18,971 bases of DNA from Candidatus Epulonipiscium sp. (GCA_012841565.1 DUUM01000404.1:1-18971), one strand, 5' to 3'; shown: positions 7,401 to 15,108, counted from the first letter of the stretch. Notes: generated by a model not told the origin, from the sequence alone. Translations and numbers: made by a program.

Positions 7401-8663
7401 ATGAAAACAACACAAGATAAAGCCGAAAGGGTCATTTTATTTGTCACCCAAACACAAAAGCAAACAGATGATCAGATTTGGGAAGGGCTAGATGAACTAG
7501 AAGAATTAGTTAGAACGGCTGGCGGAGAAGTGATTGATAAAATCGTACAAAAGGTAGAGAAAATCCACACAGGGCATTACCTTGGGAGTGGTAAGATAGA
7601 GGAATTAAAGGAAATGGTTATTCGAAGTGAGGCTACAGGGGTTGTGTCGGATGATGAGCTATCTCCTATGCAAATGCGTAACTTAGAAGAACTGTTAGAT
7701 ATTAAAGTAATGGACCGGACCATGGTCATACTGGATATATTTGCTCAAAGAGCCATGTCAAGAGAAGGTAAGATTCAAGTTGAAATGGCCCAGTTGAGAT
7801 ATAAACTGACACGCCTAACGGGTAAAGGGATAGAACTATCACGACTTGCTGGGGGGATTGGCACAAGAGGTCCAGGTGAGCAAAAACTAGAAACAGACAG
7901 GCGGTATATTAGAGAACGTATTGATTTACTTAAGAAAGAACTAAAAGAAGTGGAAAAACATAGGAACTTAATTAGAGAGCACAGGAACAAAGTGGGAACC
8001 CCTGTAATTGCAATTGTCGGCTATACAAATGCAGGTAAATCTACATTATTAAATGCCATATCAGGCTCAGATATTTATGCGGAAAACCAGCTTTTTGCCA
8101 CACTAGACCCCACAACTAGAAAGGTAAATCTGCCATCAGGGGCTGAAGTGCTTGTAACAGATACAGTAGGATTTATTAGAAAACTACCCCATCATTTGGT
8201 AAAGGCATTTTATTCTACACTGGAAGAAGCTAAATACGCAGATATTATTCTTCATGTGATTGACTCTAGTTCTCCTCATATAGATTCTCAGCAGCAAGTT
8301 GTCCATGATACGCTTCAAATGTTAGGGGCAAATGAAAAGCCAATTATAGCTGTTTTAAATAAAACGGATCTATGCCAAGCAGATAGTGTTCATGTTATTA
8401 CTCCTGTGGATTCTCAGGTCAAAATTAGTGCCAAAACTCATGAGAATATTGAGGCGTTACTCAAACAAATTGAAGATCTTCTCCATGACCGATTAGAAAA
8501 AATAGAATTAATGATTCCTTATGATAAAGGGAGTATTTTATCTTATATTCATGAAAATGGGGAATCTCTTGTAGAGGAGCACCGGGCGGAAGGAACCTAT
8601 ATAACAGGATATATTCCAAAAGATAAGTATTACCAAGTAAAAGAGTTTGCTATTTATGAATAA
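7401..8663 (+). CDS. hflX: GTPase HflX, ribosome-splitting factor
   Basis: Translational GTPase of 420 residues that binds the 50S subunit or 70S ribosome and splits stalled or stressed ribosomes. The HflX N-terminal domain (about 1-195) includes the diagnostic glycine-rich GGIGTRGPGEQKLETDRR (151-168), preceded and followed by a charged helical region. G-domain motifs are complete: G1 GYTNAGKS (207-214), G2 within TLDPTTR (234-240), G3 DTVGF (254-258), G4 NKTD (320-323) and G5 SAK (343-345). A short C-terminal domain ends at YQVKEFAIYE. The length is normal for the family. The ribosome site GAGGT lies seven bases before ATG. It stands after yunB with a 66-base gap and may have its own promoter. 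The stop codon lies inside a 13-bp inverted repeat. Confidence 0.97.
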   Translation: MKTTQDKAERVILFVTQTQKQTDDQIWEGLDELEELVRTAGGEVIDKIVQKVEKIHTGHYLGSGKIEELKEMVIRSEATGVVSDDELSPMQMRNLEELLDIKVMDRTMVILDIFAQRAMSREGKIQVEMAQLRYKLTRLTGKGIELSRLAGGIGTRGPGEQKLETDRRYIRERIDLLKKELKEVEKHRNLIREHRNKVGTPVIAIVGYTNAGKSTLLNAISGSDIYAENQLFATLDPTTRKVNLPSGAEVLVTDTVGFIRKLPHHLVKAFYSTLEEAKYADIILHVIDSSSPHIDSQQQVVHDTLQMLGANEKPIIAVLNKTDLCQADSVHVITPVDSQVKISAKTHENIEALLKQIEDLLHDRLEKIELMIPYDKGSILSYIHENGESLVEEHRAEGTYITGYIPKDKYYQVKEFAIYE

Positions 8664-8730
8664 TATGTCGAAATAGAAACCAAATGTATAAAAAACGAAA
8701 AAACATTTTTACAAAAATCGACATATTATT
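8659..8730. repeat. 13-bp inverted repeat with long loop, Spo0A-box-like arms
   Basis: AATAATATGTCGA (8659-8671) is the exact reverse complement of TCGACATATTATT (8718-8730), 46 bases apart. A second pair, AAATGT (8682-8687) and ACATTT (8703-8708), is nested inside. No T-run follows the right arm, so it is not a standard terminator. The left arm contains TGTCGAA, a full match to the Spo0A box TGNCGAA; the right arm read on the minus strand gives TGTCGAT, one base off. Confidence 0.7.
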
Positions 8731-8790
8731 TATTGCTGGGATAAAAATTAAGGATAGATATACATTATTGCCTATATTATAAACTTTTAC

Positions 8791-8799
8791 TTGTCGAAA
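8791..8799 (+). promoter_or_regulatory. Candidate Spo0A box
   Basis: TTGTCGAAA matches the Spo0A binding consensus TGNCGAA with favourable flanking bases. It lies about 60 bases upstream of the TATAAT at 8860-8865. Further CGAAA sequences at about 8696, 8813 and 8824 could be weaker sites. Inference from motif only. Confidence 0.45.
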
Positions 8800-8859
8800 C
8801 TATGTAAAATAGACGAAAAACCACGAAAACTTATAGTATCATTTTAAATATTCTCACTA

Positions 8860-8865
8860 TATAAT
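8860..8865 (+). promoter_or_regulatory. Candidate -10 element of the small DUF6514-like gene
   Basis: Perfect TATAAT, 44 bases before the GTG start at 8910. The -35 position has no good hexamer, which is compatible with an activator-dependent promoter. Confidence 0.4.
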
Positions 8866-8909
8866 GTATTTAGTAAGTAATAAAATAAAATATGTTGGGT
8901 GGTAATATT

Positions 8910-9206
8910 GTGCAAAAGAAGTTTTTAAGGGGAACGAGACAATACCAGGTGGGGACAACATCATTATTAGTACTTAAGTATTATATTATTGAAAGATCCA
9001 TTAGCTCAAGTGAGTATTACTATGGGGTAGAGATTAATGAGGAAAAGATTAGTGGGGGAATAGAACATACCATAAAGTATAATAGCCTACAGTTATCAGA
9101 ATCTAAAGAGTGGGTTGAGGAACTAATTGATCGATTCATTGGAAATGGGGTTACACCTGATACAATGGAGTATATAATAGATGATATAATGGGAATACCT
9201 TGTTAG
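8910..9206 (+). CDS. Small acidic protein resembling the DUF6514 family
   Basis: About 98 residues, no membrane segment or signal peptide. It begins MQKKFLRGTRQYQVG, continues with a strand-rich part (LVLKYYIIERSI, YYYGVEINEE), and ends with a helical acidic part (SKEWVEELIDRFIGNGVTPDTMEYIIDDIMG). This order - a short beta domain around YGVEI, a serine-lysine step, then a VEELI helix and a threonine-proline turn - resembles clostridial DUF6514 proteins of unknown function; the match is by eye only. GTG at 8910 is preferred over ATG 8892 because GGGTGG lies seven to eight bases before it, whereas nothing precedes the ATG. The Spo0A-like sites upstream suggest stationary-phase or sporulation control. 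The stop codon is inside the terminator stem. Confidence 0.7.
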   Translation: MQKKFLRGTRQYQVGTTSLLVLKYYIIERSISSSEYYYGVEINEEKISGGIEHTIKYNSLQLSESKEWVEELIDRFIGNGVTPDTMEYIIDDIMGIPC

Positions 9207-9230
9207 CTTAAGCTAATAAGGTATTTTTTA
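9194..9230 (+). terminator. Rho-independent terminator overlapping the stop codon
   Basis: AATACCTTGTTAGCTT (9194-9209) faces AAGCTAATAAGGTATT (9210-9225); all positions pair except one G-U wobble, leaving a minimal loop, and a run of T follows. The left arm includes the last codons and stop (TAG, 9204-9206) of the small gene. Confidence 0.8.
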
Positions 9231-9250
9231 AATATGCTAGGAGGTAAGAA

Positions 9251-9889
9251 ATGGTTAAAAAATATAAAACAGTTAATAAAAGGGCTCAGATTGAAATAAC
9301 AGAGAAGAAGTCACGTTTTATTGCAACGGTAATGCCTGTTAAAAGCCAAGAAGAAGTGGATGATTTTTTAAATGAGCTGCGCAAGGAGCACTGGAATGCT
9401 AGCCATAATTGCTATGCTTATCAAATAGGTGAGCGTGATGAGATCCAAAGATTTAGCGATGATGGGGAACCCCAAGGAACAGCAGGAAAACCCATATTAG
9501 AAGTCTTGAAAGGGGAAGAACTAAAAGATACAGTTATTGTTGTCACACGGTATTTTGGTGGAACACTCCTAGGAACGGGGGGGCTTGTACGGGCGTATGG
9601 AAAAAGTGCAAAGGAAGGTGTTTTAGCAGCAGAGATTATTCAGTGTATCCTCATGAGAAGATATAGTGTGACGATACCGTATACTTTAGTCGGGAAAATT
9701 CAGTACTTATTAGCTGAAAGTGGGTATATTACGGAAGATGAAATTTATACAGATGAGGTGGTTTTACATGTTTTAGTTGAAGAAGATGAGTGTGATAATT
9801 TTGAAAAGAAAATAATAGAGCATACTAGTGCAGAGGCTGCTATTCAAAAGAAAGATACGTTATATAAAAATATGCCATTTAAAAGATAA
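9251..9889 (+). CDS. YigZ/IMPACT family protein (UPF0029)
   Basis: Cytoplasmic protein of 212 residues. The N-terminal IMPACT domain (about 15-125) is clear: KKSRFIATVMPV (19-30), HNCYAYQIG (52-60), FSDDGEPQGTAGKP (68-81) and TRYFGGTLLGTGGLVRAYG (99-117, the family signature). A smaller C-terminal ferredoxin-like domain (about 135-205) matches the bacterial YigZ layout, and the length is normal. The bacterial role is not settled; the eukaryotic relative IMPACT/Yih1 inhibits GCN2, and a nucleic-acid or translation-related role is only proposed for bacteria. The ribosome site TAGGAGGT lies just upstream of ATG. It follows the terminator of the preceding gene by about 20 bases, so its promoter is not obvious. 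Confidence 0.93.
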   Translation: MVKKYKTVNKRAQIEITEKKSRFIATVMPVKSQEEVDDFLNELRKEHWNASHNCYAYQIGERDEIQRFSDDGEPQGTAGKPILEVLKGEELKDTVIVVTRYFGGTLLGTGGLVRAYGKSAKEGVLAAEIIQCILMRRYSVTIPYTLVGKIQYLLAESGYITEDEIYTDEVVLHVLVEEDECDNFEKKIIEHTSAEAAIQKKDTLYKNMPFKR

Positions 9890-9918
9890 TAATAATTAAA
9901 ATAAAGTGGAACTTAATA

Positions 9919-9947
9919 TTGACAATCACATAAAATAGTAATATAAT
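9919..9947 (+). promoter_or_regulatory. Consensus sigma-A promoter of cysK
   Basis: TTGACA (9919-9924), a 17-base spacer, then TATAAT (9942-9947): a perfect match in both hexamers and spacing. It implies a leader of about 80 bases before the cysK start. An AACATA (9959-9964) / TATGTT (9974-9979) inverted repeat lies just after the expected start of transcription. Confidence 0.85.
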
Positions 9948-10034
9948 AATACCAAGTAAACATATAAGGTTAGTATGTTATAAAAAACAACGGTATTTAA
10001 AATCAAAACACACATTAAACAGGAGGCGTTAAAT

Positions 10035-10952
10035 ATGGGGAAAGTATATGGATCAATCACACAGCTAATAGGTGGAACTCCTATTGTAAAGTTAAACAAT
10101 ATTGTAGGAGAGGATGTAGCGGATATATATGTAAAGCTTGAATGGTTTAATCCAGGGGGCAGTGTAAAAGACAGAATTGCTCTTAATATGATTAAAAAAG
10201 CTGAAGCAGCAGGAAAAATTAAACCAGGCGATACAATAATAGAACCTACCAGTGGCAATACAGGGATTGGCCTTGCTTTAGTAGGGGCTGCTTTAGGATA
10301 CAAGGTGATTTTAACAATGCCAGATACAATGAGCATAGAAAGGCGCAGCCTTCTTAAAGCTTATGGGGCTGAGGTAAAACTTACACCGGGAGCTGAAGGA
10401 ATGAACGGCGCTATTAAACTAGCTAAAGATCTGTCAGAAGAAAATGGTTATTTCCTCCCCCAACAATTTGAAAACCTGGCGAATCCAGAAATTCATAGAA
10501 CCACTACAGCTAAGGAAATACTAGAGGATATGGGAACAGATATAGATGCTTTTGTTGCAGCCGTTGGAACTGGCGGAACAATAACAGGTGTTGGAGAAGT
10601 GCTTAAAGAAGCTATTCCGAATATAGAGATTGTAGCCGTAGAGCCAACAGGGTCAGCAGTTTTATCAGGAAAACCAAAAGGACCTCATAAAATCCAAGGT
10701 ATTGGCGCAGGGTTTGCACCAGAGGTTTTAAATACTGAGATTTACACATCCATTGAACTTGTGGATAATGACCAGGCAATGGAAACAGCAAGACAAGTGG
10801 CAAAGCAAGAAGGCGTACTCGTTGGTATATCCTCAGGGGCCAATATTGCAGCAGCCATAGCAGTGGCTAAGCGCTTAGGCAAAGGGAAAAAGGTCTTAAC
10901 TCTATCCCCAAGTAATGGCGAAAGATACTTAAGCACAGAGCTTTATCTATAA
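10035..10952 (+). CDS. cysK: Cysteine synthase A (O-acetylserine sulfhydrylase)
   Basis: PLP enzyme of 305 residues that makes cysteine from O-acetylserine and sulfide, the last step of assimilation. The PLP lysine is K45 in [11 protein letters not shown], the substrate loop is TSGNTG (72-77), the phosphate-binding loop is GTGGTITG (178-185) and the Ser contacting the PLP ring nitrogen is in [11 protein letters not shown] (S291). The C-terminus [10 protein letters not shown] is typical of CysK rather than CysM. ATG follows AGGAGG by eight bases. It is expressed from the strong promoter just upstream and appears monocistronic, since yebC has a promoter of its own. No other sulfur genes (cysE, transporters) are in the window. 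No T-box or S-box element is seen in the leader. Confidence 0.97.
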   Translation: MGKVYGSITQLIGGTPIVKLNNIVGEDVADIYVKLEWFNPGGSVKDRIALNMIKKAEAAGKIKPGDTIIEPTSGNTGIGLALVGAALGYKVILTMPDTMSIERRSLLKAYGAEVKLTPGAEGMNGAIKLAKDLSEENGYFLPQQFENLANPEIHRTTTAKEILEDMGTDIDAFVAAVGTGGTITGVGEVLKEAIPNIEIVAVEPTGSAVLSGKPKGPHKIQGIGAGFAPEVLNTEIYTSIELVDNDQAMETARQVAKQEGVLVGISSGANIAAAIAVAKRLGKGKKVLTLSPSNGERYLSTELYL

Positions 10953-10964
10953 TACAGGGTCTAG

Positions 10965-10994
10965 TTGTCAAAAGTGACCTAGCTATGGTACAAT
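10965..10994 (+). promoter_or_regulatory. Sigma-A promoter of the YebC gene
   Basis: TTGTCA (10965-10970), an 18-base spacer, and TACAAT (10989-10994) with a TGn extension just before it. The -35 lies inside an imperfect inverted repeat (CTAGTTGTCA then TGACCTAG, 10961-10982) that could be an operator or the weak terminator of cysK. Confidence 0.6.
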
Positions 10995-11032
10995 GAACCT
11001 TATAAATAGATATTGTAAGGAGGAAATGTTAA

Positions 11033-11761
11033 ATGGCAGGTCACTCAAAGTTTGCAAATATTAAACATAAAAAAGCTAGAAATGATTCCCAAAGAGGAAA
11101 GATATTTACTAAGATGGGTAGAGAATTAGCAGTTGCAGTTAAAGAAGGTGGCGGTCCAGACCCAACCTTAAACTCCAGGCTAAGAGACGCTATTGCAAAA
11201 GCAAAATCTAATAATATGCCTAACGATACTATTCAAAGAAGTATCAAAAAAGCAGCAGGTGAAGATAACTCTGTTAGTTACGAAAAAATCGTTTATGAAG
11301 GATATGGCCCAAATGGTGTAGCCATTATTGTTGAGACCTTAACAGATAATAAAAACCGCACAGCTTCTAACGTTAGACACGCTTTTTCAAGAGGCGGAGG
11401 AAACATGGGAACCACAGGGTGTGTTTCTTTTATGTTTGATAAAAAAGGTGAAATTGTAATAGAGCGTGGCGCCGTGGATATGGATGAAGATGAGCTAATG
11501 ATGTTAGCTATTGAAGCTGGAGCAGAAGATTTTAATTCTGAAGAAGAAGGGTTCACCATAACAACAGATCCAGACGATTTTGGAGAAGTATATAAAGAAC
11601 TAGAAAATGCAAAAATAGTAATGGCATCAGCAGAAGTCGCTATGATTCCACAAACAATAACGGAACTTACAGATCCAGCGGACGTCTTAAAGATGGAAAA
11701 ACTGCTTGAACTCCTAGAAGACGACGATGATGTTCAAGATATATTCCATAACTACCAATAA
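11033..11761 (+). CDS. YebC/PmpR family protein (TACO1 type)
   Basis: Cytoplasmic protein of 242 residues. The start [18 protein letters not shown] is the family hallmark, with Phe in place of the usual Trp at position 7. Further conserved parts are [19 protein letters not shown] (about 22-40), [16 protein letters not shown] (about 62-77), [14 protein letters not shown] (about 88-101), [19 protein letters not shown] (about 107-125) and the acidic C-terminus. Members are described as transcription regulators (PmpR) or as factors helping the ribosome through difficult sequences; both are described in the family, and which applies here is unknown. ATG is preceded by AAGGAGGAAAT. It has its own promoter after cysK and ends at a repeat region shared with the convergent PilZ gene. 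Confidence 0.95.
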   Translation: MAGHSKFANIKHKKARNDSQRGKIFTKMGRELAVAVKEGGGPDPTLNSRLRDAIAKAKSNNMPNDTIQRSIKKAAGEDNSVSYEKIVYEGYGPNGVAIIVETLTDNKNRTASNVRHAFSRGGGNMGTTGCVSFMFDKKGEIVIERGAVDMDEDELMMLAIEAGAEDFNSEEEGFTITTDPDDFGEVYKELENAKIVMASAEVAMIPQTITELTDPADVLKMEKLLELLEDDDDVQDIFHNYQ

Positions 11762-11826
11762 AAAACAGGAAAAAACAGGGACTGTCCAAGCACTATGGGG
11801 ACTGTCCCTGTTTTTGATCTGTTTTT
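11761..11826. terminator. Hairpin element, probable bidirectional terminator
   Basis: AAAAACAGGGACTGTCC (11771-11787) faces GGACTGTCCCTGTTTTT (11799-11815), pairing at all but the central position. An outer pair, AAAAACAG (11761-11768) and CTGTTTTT (11819-11826), repeats the same motif on each side. The A and T runs suit termination on either strand, and the element lies between convergent genes. Its GGGACTGTCCC core resembles dispersed intergenic repeats of Firmicutes. Confidence 0.7.
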
Positions 11827-11834
11827 ACCCATGA

Positions 11835-11850
11835 TACCGTGTCAGGCACC
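11835..11850. repeat. GTGTCAGGCACC-type repeat remnant
   Basis: TACCGTGTCAGGCACC, followed by a T-run, has short arms GTG/CAC around TCAGG. It sits 20 bases from the hairpin element and five bases before the PilZ stop. Sequences of this type recur between genes in many Firmicutes genomes; whether it is repeated in this genome cannot be seen here. Confidence 0.4.
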
Positions 11851-11854
11851 TTTT

Positions 11855-12511
11855 TTATATCAACATATCTCGTTGTCTTTTCATAATGGCTTGTGAGAGT
11901 AAATTTTCGCTAAAGCTAGATAACTCATGAAACTGTACTCTTGAAATATATAAGTCAGCTTGGTTTTTACCAAGGGAGTCAAGGACAACCCCATTTAAGA
12001 CAAAGTCAGTATCGAACAAAGTAATATTAATATGAATAGAATCATCCCTGAAAATTTGGTGTTTACTAGCTATCAGTAGCCCACCAGCACTCAGATCTAG
12101 GGTATTTGCTTCTTTCCAGTCATCATCTTTTTGGGTTTTATACTTAAAGGTGTTAACCCATTCAATGCGGAAGGCTCTACGTTGTTGGTTTCTCTCTAAA
12201 GCGGAATTAATAACTGCCTTGTAGTAAAAATGACCTTGCTTATCCTTAGATAATTTAATAATCCTTACAGAGGTTGTATAGATACAAGACTTTATAACAA
12301 TTAGAAAAGGGTAAGTATGATCAGTTATTAATCTGATATATTCACCCAAAACTAAGGGGGCATAAAAAGAAATTTTCTTATCTTCCCAATCTATAATACG
12401 GGTAATATATGTTTTTTCTTCTTTTCCCTCGATAATGAGTCTAGCCGATGCATTCATGTCTTTCATAATAGAATCATAATATTTATCAATGCTTTTTTGG
12501 ATATTATCCAT
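11855..12511 (-). CDS. PilZ-domain c-di-GMP-binding protein, YcgR/DgrA-like
   Basis: Cytoplasmic protein of 218 residues with two domains: an N-terminal YcgR-type (PilZN-like) domain (about 15-105) and a C-terminal PilZ domain (about 108-215). The c-di-GMP-binding residues are visible: R111-R-A-F-R115 (RxxxR) and D139-L-S-A-G-G144 (DxSxxG). In YcgR and in Bacillus DgrA this architecture slows flagellar rotation when c-di-GMP is high; that role is inferred. The chemoreceptor gene 4 kb away supports motility, although no flagellar genes are in the window. The ribosome site AGAGGGGG lies ahead of the ATG. It is divergent from fruK, with overlapping promoter regions. Confidence 0.9.
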   Translation of the reverse strand: MDNIQKSIDKYYDSIMKDMNASARLIIEGKEEKTYITRIIDWEDKKISFYAPLVLGEYIRLITDHTYPFLIVIKSCIYTTSVRIIKLSKDKQGHFYYKAVINSALERNQQRRAFRIEWVNTFKYKTQKDDDWKEANTLDLSAGGLLIASKHQIFRDDSIHINITLFDTDFVLNGVVLDSLGKNQADLYISRVQFHELSSFSENLLSQAIMKRQRDMLI

Positions 12512-12551
12512 TTTAAAAACCCCCTCTTTCTAGTATATTTATGTACATACT

Positions 12552-12581
12552 ATTATAATGCATAATGACAGACAAATACAA
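12552..12581 (-). promoter_or_regulatory. Sigma-A promoter of the PilZ gene
   Basis: On the minus strand: TTGTAT (12581-12576), an 18-base spacer, TATAAT (12557-12552). It overlaps the divergent fruK promoter, so the two may interfere or share control. Confidence 0.5.
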
Positions 12582-12593
12582 GTAAGATATAAT
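12565..12593 (+). promoter_or_regulatory. Sigma-A promoter of the fruK-like gene
   Basis: ATGACA (12565-12570), a 17-base spacer, TATAAT (12588-12593). One mismatch in the -35. The start codon lies 64 bases downstream of the -10. Confidence 0.65.
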
Positions 12594-12657
12594 AGGATAA
12601 GACTTAAATAAAACAAAATTTAATCAGTTAAGATTTAATGAGATGAGAGGAATTTAT

Positions 12658-13596
12658 ATGAAAAAGATCATTACTGTTACGTTAAACCCGGCAATGGATA
12701 AAACAATTAAAATTAACAATCTGGAAATTGGAAGAGTTAACCGCATATCTGAAGTAAGATATGATATTGGCGGCAAGGGAATTAATGTATCAGAAGTTTT
12801 AATGTCATTTGGCATCAAAAGCATTGTAACTGGTTTTTTAGGGGGTCACTATGCAGAGACATTTAAAACCCAACTTATGAAAAAAAGAATTGAAACCAAG
12901 TTTTTTAAATTACTAGGAGATACAAGGATCAATACAAAAATCATAGATACGGCCACAGGGGTTTGCACAGATATTAACGAGGTAGGTCCTTATGTGCCGG
13001 AAGAGGTTTTGGAACGTTTTTTACAATCATTCAAAGTGATGTGCAGCAAAGATGATATTGTTGTTTTAACAGGAGGGGCAAGTCCGTCGGTGCCAAGGGA
13101 TATATACAAAACCTTGACAGAGATTGCAAAATCTCAAGGGGCATTTGTTATATTAGATGCAGATGGGGACTTATTAAAACATGGCGTAGAGGCATGCCCA
13201 GATATTATAAAGCCTAACCAATACGAGTTTTGCCAACTAGATAATCAAGAAATTCTCACAAAAGAAGAAATGCTTGAGGTTGCAGAAAAACTCCGAAGCA
13301 ACGGGGTTGGTAAAATTCTAATTTCTCTTGGTAGTAAAGGGGCCATGTATATAACAAGCAGAGGAACCTATTATGCGCCATCAGTTAAAGTGGATGTGAT
13401 AAGTCCAGTAGGAGCAGGAGATGCAATGGTAGCAGCACTTGTACATAGCAAGCTACAAGGTTTAGATGATGAGCAAACCCTTAGATACGCTGTAGCTTGC
13501 GGGGCGGCAACGGTTACCCTTGAAGGAACTCAGATTTGTACAGCTACCCAAGTGAGCAAACTTTTGCCTAAGGTAAAAATAAGATTATTAAGCTAA
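12658..13596 (+). CDS. fruK: PfkB-family sugar kinase, 1-phosphofructokinase (FruK/LacC type)
   Basis: Kinase of 312 residues, probably phosphorylating fructose 1-phosphate to fructose 1,6-bisphosphate; tagatose-6-phosphate kinase (LacC) is the alternative. It starts MKKIITVTLNPAMDKTI, typical of the FruK/LacC branch. PfkB motif I is GGKGINVS (38-45), and motif II is SPVGAGDAMVAA with catalytic D255. IKPNQYEF (184-191) is the conserved KPN segment. The usual fruR and fruA partners (PTS permease, regulator) are absent on both sides, so the kinase stands alone. The ATG at 12658 is chosen because AGAGGA lies seven to eight bases upstream; the ATG at 12643 is within that ribosome site. The methyltransferase gene follows after 63 bases with no terminator between, so read-through is likely. 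Confidence 0.88.
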   Translation: MKKIITVTLNPAMDKTIKINNLEIGRVNRISEVRYDIGGKGINVSEVLMSFGIKSIVTGFLGGHYAETFKTQLMKKRIETKFFKLLGDTRINTKIIDTATGVCTDINEVGPYVPEEVLERFLQSFKVMCSKDDIVVLTGGASPSVPRDIYKTLTEIAKSQGAFVILDADGDLLKHGVEACPDIIKPNQYEFCQLDNQEILTKEEMLEVAEKLRSNGVGKILISLGSKGAMYITSRGTYYAPSVKVDVISPVGAGDAMVAALVHSKLQGLDDEQTLRYAVACGAATVTLEGTQICTATQVSKLLPKVKIRLLS

Positions 13597-13620
13597 AATT
13601 AAAACAAACTAAAAACAACT

Positions 13621-13642
13621 AAGAATAAACCAAGAATAAGCC
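13621..13642 (+). repeat. 11-bp direct repeat, two copies
   Basis: AAGAATAAACC and AAGAATAAGCC stand back to back with one mismatch, in the short gap between fruK and the methyltransferase gene. Probably simple slippage. Confidence 0.5.
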
Positions 13643-13659
13643 TGAAAAGAGGAAAATAA

Positions 13660-15051
13660 ATGCTTAAGAAAAATCAAGAGTTTGAAGGAATTGTGGAAAA
13701 AGTTAAGTTCCCAGACAAGGGAATTGTAATAGTAGATGGGATTCGCGTAGAGCTAAAAGGAACAATTGTAGGCCAAAAGGTCCTAGGCCGTGTGAATAAA
13801 AAAAGAAGAAATAAATGCCAAGGGCGTCTACTTGAAGTGTTAGAAAAAGCGCATAATGAAGTAGATCCTTTTTGCCAGTATTTTGGGCCGGAAAAATGTG
13901 GGGGCTGTGCGCTTCAAAACCTATCCCACGCAGATCAGCTTATTAGAAAAGAAAACCAGGTTAAAGAGCTCTTTGAAGAAGCAAATATTACCGGGCATAT
14001 ATGGAAAGATATCAAGGCTAGCCCAGAAACATACGCATACCGCAATAAGATGGAATTTTCTTTTGGGGATGAGTATAAAGAAGGACCACTGGCCCTAGGG
14101 ATGCATAAAAAAGGTGGACGCTTTGATATTATTACCGTAGACGGGTGTCATATTGTGGATAGTGATTTTAGTAAAATCCTCAGACATGTGCTAGATTACT
14201 GCACCCAGGCAGGCCTGACGTTTTATCACAAAATGAGCCACATCGGTTATTTGCGCTATTTAGTTGTTCGCAAATCCAAAACCACAGGAGAAATTCTTAT
14301 AAACCTAGTGACATCAACCCAAGTTCCTTATAACTGGAGTGAAATGGTAGAGCAACTAGTAAATCTTGAATTATTAGGTAAGATATCAGGTTTTATCCAC
14401 ACCACAAGCGATAACGTTGCAGACGCCGTAAAGCCAGAAGGCGTAGAATTATTATTTGGGAAGGATTTTATAACCGAAGAAATCCTAGGGCTAAAATTCA
14501 AAATATCTCCCTACTCATTTTTTCAGACCAATACATTAGGCTCAGAAGTTCTGTATAATACCGTTATTGAAATGGCTAGAGATATTGACAAAAAAACAGT
14601 ATTTGATCTTTATAGCGGGACAGGTACGATTGCTCAGATTATGTCTAGTGCAGCTAAAGAAGTATATGGCATAGAAATCGTTGAAGAAGCAGTAGAAGCG
14701 GCAGTAGAAAATGCTAAGTTAAATGAGCTAGATAACTGCCACTTTATTGCAGGGGACGTGCTTAAGAAAATAGATGAATTAAAAGGGAAGCCAGATTTGA
14801 TTATCTTAGATCCACCAAGGGAAGGTATTCATCCAAAGGCGATTGGGAAGATTATAGACTTTGGAGCACCGGAGATTGTTTATGTGTCTTGTAAGCCATC
14901 ATCATTGGTGAGAGATTTACAGGTGATGATTGAAGGCGGGTATGTGGTGAAGGAAGTTCAGTGTGTGGATATGTTCGTGCATACACATCACGTTGAGACG
15001 GTTGTGCGCATAGAGTGGAATAGCGTAGATACAAAGGGTTCGGGGCTTTGA
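13660..15051 (+). CDS. 23S rRNA (uracil-5-)-methyltransferase, RlmD/RlmCD (RumA) family
   Basis: SAM-dependent enzyme of 463 residues that methylates C5 of uracil in 23S rRNA; in Bacillus one member (RlmCD) modifies both U747 and U1939. A TRAM-like RNA-binding domain occupies about 1-60. The [4Fe-4S] cysteines are C72, C80, C83 (PFCQYFGPEKCGGC) and C163 (DGCHIV). The C-terminal Rossmann domain shows FFQTNT (287-292), SAM loop FDLYSGTGTIA (315-325), DPPREG (384-389), nucleophile C411 in VYVSCKPSS, and HVETV (444-448) with the general base Glu. All key residues are present and the length is normal. Start: AGAGGA upstream of ATG. It lies downstream of fruK and ends before a clear terminator. Confidence 0.94.
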   Translation: MLKKNQEFEGIVEKVKFPDKGIVIVDGIRVELKGTIVGQKVLGRVNKKRRNKCQGRLLEVLEKAHNEVDPFCQYFGPEKCGGCALQNLSHADQLIRKENQVKELFEEANITGHIWKDIKASPETYAYRNKMEFSFGDEYKEGPLALGMHKKGGRFDIITVDGCHIVDSDFSKILRHVLDYCTQAGLTFYHKMSHIGYLRYLVVRKSKTTGEILINLVTSTQVPYNWSEMVEQLVNLELLGKISGFIHTTSDNVADAVKPEGVELLFGKDFITEEILGLKFKISPYSFFQTNTLGSEVLYNTVIEMARDIDKKTVFDLYSGTGTIAQIMSSAAKEVYGIEIVEEAVEAAVENAKLNELDNCHFIAGDVLKKIDELKGKPDLIILDPPREGIHPKAIGKIIDFGAPEIVYVSCKPSSLVRDLQVMIEGGYVVKEVQCVDMFVHTHHVETVVRIEWNSVDTKGSGL

Positions 15052-15076
15052 AGTAAAAATTAAAGTGTGTTTTATG

Positions 15077-15108
15077 TCCTCTTAGGCTTATGTCTAGGAG
15101 GATTTTTT
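15077..15108 (+). terminator. Rho-independent terminator after the rRNA methyltransferase gene
   Basis: TCCTCTTAG (15077-15085) pairs with CTAGGAGGA (15094-15102), with one G-U wobble, an eight-base loop and six T directly after. It lies 26 bases past the stop codon. Confidence 0.85.

Noticed and set aside
9954..10034. Riboswitch or T-box in the cysK leader
   Set aside because: The leader is only about 80 bases, has no T-box or S-box core and no terminator hairpin.
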